A stretch of 64,000 nucleotides of DNA, taken from NCBI RefSeq assembly GCF_963576675.1, contig NC_088916.1, positions 20,118,501 to 20,182,500 of the forward strand, read 5' to 3'. The position numbers were made by a program, and so were the translations under genes. Positions 34,018 through 43,700 of this stretch are shown here, in pieces. The DNA is from Euphorbia lathyris. Its lineage: Eukaryota > Streptophyta > Magnoliopsida > Malpighiales > Euphorbiaceae. Under the pieces are notes generated by a model that made no database searches, was not told the DNA's origin, and saw only the letters and a program-made list of their open reading frames with translations. The stretch's first letter is position 1. Each line of letters opens with the position of its first letter.

Positions 34018-34589
34018 TAAGAAGAATATGATTGGGAACTTGTAAGTATGCGCCTGGAAACAGAAAAGAAACATATTTCGAAACAGTTGAATTTGACCTT
34101 AATGATTGGATTTCATCTGATGGTGTCTAAGTGACCTGATTTGTACAGCATGATACAATTTGATCTCTTTGTTTGTAAGTGATTAATTGTTGTTCTTACC
34201 TTTGACGAAATTTTCAGTTGTTGCGAGTGTATTATGTTTGTTGTATGAGGCGAGGCCCCTGTTAAACTGAGTTTGGAATATTGAATGTAATTTACAAGGA
34301 ACTAACCACTTGGGTTGTGATCATTGCAGCTTGGCCATACGTATATGGTTGATGAATTTATTGGCTTTTCTATTTTCTTCGGAGAAAGGCTTGCTGCTAT
34401 TTTCAATTTTCTCTTTTACTTCGCAGTGAAAGCATCAGGTCACGTAAACTGCGAACCCATTGGGTTGTGTAAAATCTCTAAATATCATTCGATAAAGGTG
34501 CAAATAAGTTAAATAAAGAAATTTATGGATCTTGGATTGATGTATGAAATTGAAGTTGGATTGCAAATGATAAGAAGTGGAGTCTATTT
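34018..34589 (+). other. 3' flank of the RMR gene
   Basis: Contains the presumable 3' untranslated region. A T-rich stretch (about 34140-34220) and AATAAAG at 34513 are candidate polyadenylation signals. No further gene is seen. Confidence 0.4.
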
Positions 34590-34893
34590 TGAAAAACATA
34601 TTATAAGATCTCTATTTTTTGTCAATATTAACAATTTGGTCTTATTGTCTTATTTTTCTAGATTTTTAACCAAAAATATCTTAGCTTAGATACAAAATGG
34701 TCATGTTACTCTGTTATTTTTTGACTGTCTGTTTGTGCCAAATATAATGGTTAAAAAGCTAAAAAAAATTAGACAGCTGGACCAAGAGGTTAATATTGAC
34801 AAAAAATAAGGATATTATAATGTGTTTTTCAAAATAGGAGGACTAAACAGTGTGTTAGATAAAAAGGAGATGACTAATAAACTATTTACCATA
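34590..34893. repeat. Foldback repeat family K, copy 1 (truncated)
   Basis: Shares TTTTTAACCAAAAATATCTTAG, AAAATGGTCATGTTACTCTG, AAATATAATGGTTAAAAA and GTGTGTTAGATAAAAAGGA with the copy at 55016-55828. The two halves are inverted (TTAACCA / TGGTTAA). The left end is missing. Confidence 0.6.
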
Positions 34894-34975
34894 ATATATA
34901 TACTAATGGTATTTTGGAAAAGTCTAATTTAAAACTGTCTAGTTTGATAAGAGGTTGTGTAATGAGTTTAAGTTA

Positions 34976-35140
34976 GAGACTATACTTATTTTGTTTTTGA
35001 TAAAGTAAGCTTACTTTGTTTTTTCTACCATTATCCAATTTCATGATAATCTAATAGTGGAAAAAATAACTTTGTTTACCAAAAAAAAAAAAATAGTGGA
35101 AAAAATAAAGTAAGTCTTATTTTGTCAAAAACAAAGTATA
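34976..35140. repeat. Palindromic mini-element family C, copy 3
   Basis: GAGACTATACTTATTTTGTT...AACAAAGTATAG arms, with TTTTGATAAAGTAAGCTTAC inside. Confidence 0.65.
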
Positions 35141-35202
35141 GAACATACATCAGTTTAAATATGTAAACATGTCTATTAATTGAGTTTTGTCATTTACCTA
35201 AT

Positions 35203-35320
35203 AGGTGCCTTATATGGTTACTTTGGTTTGACAAAGTACCATTATTTGGTGTGTTTTCACCATTGGATAATGGAGTATAAAGTTAATCCAATGGTAAAAA
35301 CACACAAAGTAAGCATAACC
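35203..35320. repeat. Palindromic mini-element family C, copy 4
   Basis: AGGTGCCTTATATGGTTACT...GTAAGCATAACC, with CACCATTGGATAATGG and CCAATGGTAAAAACAC forming the inner stem. Confidence 0.65.
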
Positions 35321-35439
35321 TTTACTCTACTTAATAATTTAAACCTTTTTAAGATTTATAATGAATAAATTAGGATCCTTACAAGTTGAGTTTCAAATAA
35401 AAAGGTAAAATTATAATCTCAATCATTATGTCTTTAATT

Positions 35440-36372
35440 ATTTATTCGTCCAATGCTCATCCAGCTTCATTAACTTGTTCAAATTGGTCACTTTACTCCT
35501 CCAACTCATCGAATGTCCTATTTACCCCCTTAACTTCATAGAAATGATATTTCCCACCCCTTAACTTATCCAAATTAGTCATTTTACCCCTCATCAACTC
35601 ATCGAATGTCCTATTTACCACCTTAACTCCATAAAAGTGGTATTTCTCACCTCATTAACTCCATAAAAATGGTATTTCTTACCCCTTTATAGTGCAAAAT
35701 TAATATCACTTATTCAAATGAGTTTGAAAATATATATTTTTAATATCAACTTTTTATTTTGTTTTAATTTGATAATTATATCGATCCTTCATGTGTTAAT
35801 ATTGTATTACAATAATTAGATAATAAAAAATTTAGCTAGCAGAAAAAGTTGAAAAGAGAAAGAATGAATAAAAGATACAAATAACAAGAACATTTTTTTT
35901 TTTTGATAAAAAAACCAAGAACATTAATATAAACAAGTTAAAGACATTATATGTAGGGAAAATGTATCAAAATAGGCCTATGATTTTGGAGAAGTATCAA
36001 TTTAGGTTCCACGTACAAAATAACACTAATATAGGTTTAACGTTTAAAAAATGTATCAATTTAGGCCTCGATGACGGATTGTAAGGGGTGAGAAATACCA
36101 CTTTTATAGAGTTAAGAGGGTAAATACGATATTCTATGAGTTGGGGGGGGGGGGGTAAATGGACAAGTTGAGGGGGTGAGAAATACCACTTTTATGAAGT
36201 TAAGGGGGGTAAATAGGATATTCTATGAGTTGGGGGGATAAATGGACAAGTTGAGAGTGTGAGAAATACCACTTTTATAGAGGTAAGGGGGTAAATAGGT
36301 CATTCGATAAGTTGAGGGGGTAAAATGATCAATTTGAACAAGTTAAAGGGGCTGGAGGAGTATTAGACCTTA
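35440..36372. mobile_element. Foldback element F with tandem arms
   Basis: The left arm (35450-35690) and right arm (36090-36365) are inverted. Both carry repeated phrases of about 60 bp: AACTCATCGAATGTCCTATT, ACCCCCTTAACTTCAT and TGGTATTTCTCACC on the left, with complements on the right. Four such units are on the right, one with a 13-G run (36143-36155). The centre is AT-rich and contains a partial copy of element A at 35955-36070. Ends are approximate. Confidence 0.6.
35955..36070. repeat. Partial copy of foldback element A
   Basis: TGTATCAAAATAGGCCTA, GAGAAGTATCAATTTAGG, AACACTAATATAGGTTTAAC and ATCAATTTAGGCCTC match the left arm of the elements at 46137 and 55963. Only one arm is present. 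Confidence 0.55.
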
Positions 36373-36421
36373 TTTATTTGTTAGTGAGGAATGTATTGTG
36401 AAATACATAGTATATCTTTAT

Positions 36422-37328
36422 GGGATAATTACAAATAACTACCCTGTGGTTTAACTGATTTGCAATATGGTACATGTGGTATTTTTTTTAAGCTTAATAC
36501 ACAAATAACCCCCTGAACTCGTTCAAATGTTGCAACTGCCCCCTCCAACTTTCAATTGTAACAACTTACCCCTCGAACTTGTCTAATTGTAACAATTTAC
36601 CCCCTTAAACTTGTCCAATTGTAAAATATAACCTCAAATTGCTGACATGGACTGCAATTGAAGAAACACGTGAAATGCAAAATCTGCAACGATCATGAAG
36701 TGTGATAATCAGATCTTTGGCGTGATATGAATATGGCGAACCGTTTTTACGATTGCTTCAAGTAAGGGGTAAAAAAATTCTCAATTTGGGGTTATGTTTT
36801 ACAATTGACAAGTTTAAAGGGTAAGTTGTTACAATTGAAAGTTGAGGGGGGCAGTTGTAATATTTGGACAAGTTCAGGAGGTTATCTGTGTATTAGGCCC
36901 TTTTTTTACAAACACATGGTTGCAAAATTTTACATGTTTTTTTACTTTGCCAAATTTGGCCGATAACGACCTCAAAATGAAAATTTTCAAGAATTAAACT
37001 TGTTTGGTATCATATTTACTATAGAACCATATTCTTAATTTTTCAAAATCATCATTTTTGGAGTTTTCTCTCTCTAAACATTATTTTTCTCTCTCATAAA
37101 AAACAACATTTAAATGACCTCAAACCTAAAACGTTGAAGAATTAAAGTTGTTTAAAATATCATTTAACTCTTGAAAAGTTTCATTTTGAAGTTGTTATCG
37201 ATCAAATTCTGACAAAGTGAACTCAACTGCAAAAGTTTGCAAACCACAGGGTTGCGTTTGAAAAAAAATACCACAGGTACCACATCGTAAATCGACCAAA
37301 CCACAGGTAGTTATTTGTAATTAAACCT
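36422..37328. mobile_element. Foldback element E, interrupted by element D
   Basis: GGGATAATTACAAATAACTA and its complement near 37305-37325 are the outer repeats; sub-terminal CCTGTGGTTT / AAACCACAGG motifs also pair. The flanks (ATCTTTATG / AACTTTATG) look like a degenerate 9-bp duplication. Element D (36492-36899) sits inside the left arm. Confidence 0.65.
36492..36899. mobile_element. Foldback MITE D, copy 1
   Basis: GCTTAATACACAAATAACCC at the left pairs with GGTTATCTGTGTATTAGGCC at the right. Inside are AACTTTCAATTGTAACAACT, GATCTTTGGCGTGATA and TACAATTGAAAGTTGAGG. Same family as 54502-54908 and 55029-55435. Confidence 0.8.
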
Positions 37329-38218
37329 AACTTTATGATAATTTTAAATAGATTATTACTTTTCTTTTATAGTGGTATGGATAAAATTATAATATTCTAA
37401 ATGATTTTTTTTTTTAGATAATGCTTGTAATTTCATTAGATAAGAAAAGAAGTACAACAAGCAAAATGTAAGGAATAAAACCTTACATAATTACAGGAAA
37501 CAAATACAATATCCATAAAGTGATGAAAATGACTACAAAGAGCAAGAAGACACCATAAAAGACATAAAAAACACAAAACAAACAAGATAAATAATTTCCG
37601 CTCTTGCTAAATCCGAAAAAAGCATAAACGAAAGAATAACAGACAGCAGATATAATCAGACGGAGAAAGAGTTCCGATGAAATATATGAATATAGACTAA
37701 AACAGCAATAAAAGAATATAGAAATCTAACCCGTGTGAGTAGGAAGAAGGAAGACCCTTCGTCCTTCTCAAAGAAGATCAACAAAATAGAAAAAGCAAAA
37801 TAGAAAGATTGATAGAAAAATGAAGAGAAAGGGAGAAGAAGAGAATTTGCAAATTTTTTCTTAGTTTCCTGCAAAACTGCCAGTGAGGTTTTTTTAACCG
37901 TATTTCCTTTCAACAAAAAGAAGTTCCTAAATGATTACTTATTATATCATAAGAAACATTAATGTTTCAGAATAATCTTATTTTCATTATTATTACTAAT
38001 TCATAACATTATTTTCCATTTGAAAGTATAAGAGAAAAAAAAAAATTATGAGGTTATAAAAGAAAAAAAAAAGTCTTAACATTTTATTCCAAGGATATTC
38101 TTTGCCCCTAATGAAATAGCATCTGAAAATTGTGCTAAAGACATAGCATATTATGCATATTAAATTAGTTCTTAAAATTGGCAACTAGGTTAAATGGAAC
38201 AAAAATAAATAAAAGCTT
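37329..38218. other. AT-rich intergenic DNA
   Basis: No coding potential that I trust; the minus-strand ORFs at 37656-37916 and 37996-38184 are low-complexity. 37420-37660 is A-rich on the + strand. Confidence 0.4.
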
Positions 38219-38725
38219 AATATATCGTTAAGCCCTCAATTTGTCCAAAAAGTTGACTGACTTTCTAAACTTTTAAAGTGTCTCGATTGCCTTCTGAACT
38301 TACATAAAATGTTCAGTTAGTTCCATAAACTTTCGTAAAATGTAATCAATTGATCATTCAGTTGCAAAAAATTAAGTTAATTGCGGAAGATATATTCCAC
38401 GCATCTTAAAATGTTACTACATAATTCAAAAATAGATTAAAAATGAAGTTATTACTTGCTCAACTATAAAACTTTTTTGCTTTGATTTTAGAACCGTATA
38501 CCCCGATCTTGTTCGTTTTACTTTTTTTAAGATGCGTGGAATACATCTTCCGCATTTAACTTATTTTTTTGCAATCGATTGATCAATTGATTATATTTTA
38601 CGTAAGTTCAGAAGGCTAATTGAATATTTTATACAAGTCTAGGGAGCTACCAGATACTTTAAAAGTTCAGTGGACCATCAAGCTTTTTGGACAAGTTCAG
38701 TAAATAAATGATTTATTAAGCCATA
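38219..38725. mobile_element. Foldback MITE G, copy 1
   Basis: Inverted arms of about 200 bp: GCTTAATATATCG at the left with ATGATTTATTAAGCC at the right, TTGTCCAAAAAGTTGA with AAGCTTTTTGGACAAG, and GATATATTCCACGCATCTTA with AAGATGCGTGGAATACATCT. A second, split copy is at 55829-57450. Confidence 0.7.
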
Positions 38726-38984
38726 AATAAATGTACATATATCGATAAGATACATGTAAATTTACAATTAGGGTTCTTTTTATTTGTAAAAAAATTTAAT
38801 GTGTCAGAATTTTTTTTACTTTTTCAGTGTTTGTTTGGTTAAGAAAATTAGTTAATAAAATTTTTATGTTCAATGGAATAAAAAAAGAGAATTAGGAAAC
38901 TAAATTTTCTTCACTTTCCTCCTCCGCTTCTTTATTTTATGTTCAATCCATGTAACTTATATAATAAACGAGCTAGATAACAGA

Positions 38985-39345
38985 TTAGTCGGATTGATTT
39001 ATGAAAAAAATATGACAAAATGTGAAAACTGAAGAAGAAAAGGGAAACCGCAAAAAACGGAGAAACAGAAAAAGAAGAAATGAGAAAAAGGGGAAAAGAT
39101 GGAAAACGTGAAAAATGAAAAGAAAAACTGTAAAAACGAAAAAAAAACATGAAAACCAGGAAAAGTAAAGAAAAAAATGCATTATTTGTTCGTTTTTCTC
39201 TGTTTTTCATGTTTTTTTCGTTGTTTTCTTTTTCATACCTTTTCATTTTCACACTTTTTTTGGATTTTTCCGTGTTTTATGTTTTTTTTTACCGTTTTCA
39301 CATTTTTCTTGATTTTCCCTTTTTTTCATGTTTTTCTTGTGTAGT
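38985..39345. repeat. Purine-rich then pyrimidine-rich foldback
   Basis: 38995-39175 is almost only A and G on the + strand (GAAAAACTGTAAAAACG-like units); 39186-39345 is almost only T and C (GTTTTTCTCTGTTTTTCATG-like units). The two halves are roughly inverted copies made of short repeated GTGAAAAACGGAAAA words. Confidence 0.6.
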
Positions 39346-39407
39346 GAAATTATGGAATTTTAGGTAGATTCTAATGAAGTGAAGTCTAATAAGGACCTTA
39401 TTTCTAA

Positions 39408-40253
39408 GGGCTAATTACAAATCTAGTCCAACTAAAATGGCTCATTTACATATCTAATCTACTTTGCTTCCATCTTACCAAATTAGACCATTTCATGAAC
39501 TTTGGGCAAAATTACCCTTAGTTCTATTGATCGATGGATCTGCTCCTGCTTCTTCTTCTTCTTCTTCTTCTTCTGGTTCTGCTTCTTCTTCTTCGATTTC
39601 TGATATCAATCGTTAGCGATTTTTGAGATTTTTGAAGTATTATGTTCAATTTTCCGTAGAAATGGTATGTTTTTAGCTTATACGCCTGCTTTCTCGCTGG
39701 TCTTGCCTCTTTCTTCATCTGTAATGGTATCGTTTCAATTTTCTATATTTTCCATCATTTTTCTTCATTGTTGTCGTATTTGTGACGAAATTTGTCGCAT
39801 TTCGTCACAAATGTGACAATAGTAGTTGCATTTCGTCGCAAATGCAACAACACTTATCGCATATGCGACAACTCTTGTCGCATTTGCGACGAAATGCGAC
39901 AATTGTTGCTGCATTTTTGACGAAATGCGACAAAGTTTGTCACAAATGGGACAACAATGGATGAAAATGGTGTAAAATAGAGAAAATTGAAACGATACCA
40001 TTATAGATGAAGAAAGAGGCAAGACCAGCGAGAAAAGCAGGCGTATAAGCTAAAAACATACCATTTCTACGGGAAATTGAACATAATACTTCAAAAATCG
40101 CTAACGATTGATATCAGAAATCAATCCATCGATCAATAGAATTAAGGGTAATTTTGTCCAAAGTGGATGAAATGGTCTAATTTGGTAAAATGGAAACAAA
40201 GTAGGTTAGATATGTAAATGACCCCTCTTAATTGGACTAGATTTGTAATTAGC
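39408..40253. mobile_element. Long foldback element H
   Basis: Arms of about 350 bp are nearly perfect inverted copies: GGGCTAATTACAAATCTAGT with ACTAGATTTGTAATTAGCC, TATCAATCGTTAGCGATTTT with AAAATCGCTAACGATTGATA, and GAAAGAGGCAAGACCAGCGA with its complement. The centre (39780-39950) is a cluster of smaller inverted TTTGTCGCATTTCG / GCGACGAAATGCGAC units. The left arm carries a (CTT)n run at 39548-39595 absent from the right arm. No target duplication was found. Confidence 0.8.
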
Positions 40254-40471
40254 CATAAATTATTTCTCAAATTCACTCCATTTATCAAACATTAAAGGTA
40301 AAATTGATTGACTTCCAACTTTAGGGATAAAATTGAATCATTTTAGACGTTAGGTAAAATTGTTGTTGATCCAAAACGTTTAACCGTTTTTGGAAAGATT
40401 AAGGTTAAAATGTTGAGGTTAAATTTAGTTTTTATCTCATTAACTGTGATTCAGAAGTTAGATTTCCATAA

Positions 40472-40612
40472 TTTCTAGTAAAGTACGATGGGGTTAGCAA
40501 AGGATTTAAGAATGGGGAAAGCATTGCTGCAACTGCGCCCCTTTCTTCTAAAACCAGAACCTTTCTTCTTCCTCCTCCTTCTTCAAAACGATTCCGACTC
40601 TTCGCCACCAAG
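40472..40612 (+). other. First, leader exon of FHIT with open non-AUG frame
   Basis: A donor at 40612/40613 (ACCAAG|GTATTC) pairs with the acceptor at 40734 (TTTTACAG|ATG). In the frame of the FHIT ATG the leader is open from 40472 and reads AATAPLSSKTRTFLLPPPS, then SKRFRLFATK. This is rich in Ser, Arg, Pro and Leu like a transit peptide, but it has no ATG. The two ATGs present (40488, 40512) are in another frame and would clash. Plant FHIT proteins can carry N-terminal extensions, so either a non-AUG start is used or this is simply a 5' untranslated exon. Confidence 0.45.
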
Positions 40613-40734
40613 GTATTCTCAAATCACCTCACTCCTTCCTCTTCGTCTTCTTCAATTTAATTTCTCTGTGGTTCTGCAATTGGTCACTTTGTTAATCTCA
40701 TACTATGATCTTTCCCCCAATTCATGTTTTACAG

Positions 40735-43700
40735 ATGTCAACGGAATCCTACAAGTTCCGCCCTTATGGAATAGACGCCAAGGAAGTATTTTACTCCACC
40801 CAGCTTTCCTTTGCGTTGGTCAACCTCCGCCCTGTTGTTTCTGGTATTGTTCCTTTTCTCTTCCCCTTCTATTTTCTCCTCTTTCATGTTCTTCTCTTCG
40901 CTTTTGCAGTGCTTTAATTTATGTTATTACGCTGCATTTTGATGTATTTCACATATAAATAAAAGTATAAACTCTCCCTTGAGCAGCATGGGCGTATACA
41001 GGGGGGCCTGGGGTGCCCGGCCCCTCCGGCCGCCGAAATCACCATGGTCATGAATAGTTTCGCCCCCCTCAAATATTAGTGTATATACACTCTGTGTAGT
41101 AATATTTCATTGTTTAAAGGTAGATGAGATAGTTAAAACACTTGTTTCTTTTTAAAAGGTCCTAGGTTCAATTCCCCCTAACCTTAATTTATTTTAGAAA
41201 GTGTTTATTTATTTAAATTTTATTTTTCAATAATTATAAAACTATGTTACCATTATTAATTAATTAATTTATTTTTATAACACTTTTGAACTCATTTTTA
41301 TTATGTCTTTTCCATTAAAAAAATTAATTTCTTATTTTTGAGACTCAAACAACTTAATTTCTAAATTAAATTTTAAAATTTTAAAACTAAAAATGTTAAA
41401 ATGTTAAATTTTTTTAAAAACTAGTATTGAACTAATAAAAAAAATTAAATATATCCCATTACGTGTTTGGCTTGTCCAAATTTCAAAATTTCAATATTTT
41501 AGACCTATTAGGTACTACATAAATCCAAATTTCTAATTATTTTAGGCCTGTTAGGCATTTCTAAATCCAAATTTCTAATTTTTTTTGGCTTGTTAGGCCT
41601 CTCTAAATCCCAATTTCTAATATATTTGTTTGACTTGTTAGGCCTTTTTAAATCCAAATTTTTTATTTTTTTGGCTTGTTAGGCCTCCATAAATCCAAAT
41701 TTCCAATTTTTTTTTCCTCTTAGGTATCCTTAAAATTGGTTCTTGACCATTCAAATTATAACACGCATATATAAAAAAAAATTAAGCAAGTTCGAATTAG
41801 TAAAAAAAAAATCTCGAATGCAGTGTAAAATCGCCCCCCCCCCCCCCACCGACTAATCCTGTATTCGCCACTGGCAGCATTGTAGAGTTCACTTTGTGTT
41901 TACCTGGAAAATTTTAATCTTTAGAACTACCATCTTGAAAATTAAGGGGGCGTTTGGTTCACAATGGGTAAGGAAAAAAGAATCAAGAAAGGGAAACTAA
42001 AGGAAAGGAAAGGAATAAGCATTCATACCCCTGTGTGTTTGGATATGTTTAGGAAAGGGAATGCAATTCCACCATATTCCCTTTGTGGATGTTTGGTTCA
42101 AATAGGGAATCAAAACTATTTTTTTTTATTTCATATATAATCAAAAAAATTCAACTCTTTTACTATAGTTTCTATAAAACGTGAAATAACTTCATATATA
42201 ATCCCAAACAATCCAAAACGTCCTTCACTTGCTACCCTTATTGATAATAATATGAAGTTCATAAAAGTTAAAATTAATCAAAGAAAATGCATAAATATTA
42301 TATTTACAAAGAAAATAATTATTTTAAAATAATTAAAAATAAATATTAAAACTCAATAATATGATAAAAGAAAAAAATTTGGTCAAAATTATTTTTCAGG
42401 GTAAAAAGGTAAAAATAAATAATTATAAGGATCAAAAGTGAAATTAATCTAGTGATAAAAAAATATAAGGATTAAACAAAAATAAAAAAAGTAAAATTTA
42501 GTCAAAAAATATTTTTTGAGTAAAAAAATTAAAAATATATAACAAAAATGAAATTAATCCAAAGATAAAGAAATGTAAAAAAAATATAGAGACCAAAATA
42601 AAATAGGGAGTAAAGTAAAATTTTATAAGGAGTGTAGGTTAGAGAGAGAGGGGAAAGGGAATAGAAAACCTTAGGGGGAAATGAGGAATGGGTTAGAGGA
42701 GTTAGGGGTAAACCCAAAACTAAAAGGGGTAAAGGGAATCATTTAATTAGCAAAACAAAATGAAGTCTCCCCTTTCCCTTACCCTTTCCTAAAACCCCCT
42801 AATAGTAAATTTCCGTGCTTGTTTCTTCCTTTTTGTGCTGACCCTATGGTTCATTTTTCTTTTTCTTTGCAGGTCATATCCTTTTCCAGTTAAAAGTTTC
42901 TTTGAGATTATGCAAACATTCATCTATCATGTGTCCATAAGTAAACTTATATTGCTTTAACCTTGGTTAGTGCTTCCATTTTGTTTTAGATGTCAGTCAT
43001 ACCTCCGATTGATTAATGCGTAGTGCTATCGTTGTCAAAGGTGTAAGCTATGCAGTATTAGTAAAGATGCATGCTAAAGCAATGTGCCCAGTTGTTAAAG
43101 GCGCAAAGGGGCCTGGAGCCTAGTCTCAAGGTGCAACGCAAGGCGGGCGTCTGAGGAACACAAACAAAACAAAACCAAGTAAAAACATAATACTAAATCA
43201 TAAATGTCAAAAACACCAAGTTAACTTCATACTTCATAGAGACATTAACATATGCTTACCTAACTATTGTTATTAAACTAATAACCATTCATTGTCACTT
43301 GATATTCTTATGTGTGTCAGTCGCGGTTTCTGTTTGAGTGGAGTGGAGGAGACTCTTCTTTACGTGATTTCTCTTAATCCCTCTGTAGTCTTTTTATATT
43401 TAGTTATATGTCTTGATATTAGATGAAGGGTTAAGATTAATCTTATTTAAATTAGCTTAGTGGTTGAGTTTAGTCAAACATTTGTTTTACACAAAACAGT
43501 AAAAAAAAAAAAAACTATTGAAAACACAGAGGCGCACCTTGATTCAGGTTCTGAGGCCCAGTCGAGGCGCACAAGGCGAGAGCCTTTTGAACAGGGCCTC
43601 ACTTTCTGCAATCAAGGCTCACTGCCTTGAGCTTTGAGTGAGGCGCGCCTTTAACAACTGTGGTAATGTGTAATCAATCCCGTTATTTATAAAGTACTGG

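Noticed and set aside
38932..39367. Phe/Ser- and Lys/Glu-rich ORFs over the purine-pyrimidine foldback
   Set aside because: They are a by-product of the extreme base skew.
40488..40958. 156-codon ORF at the start of FHIT
   Set aside because: It reads through the first intron in a frame different from the FHIT protein; the spliced product does not connect with it.
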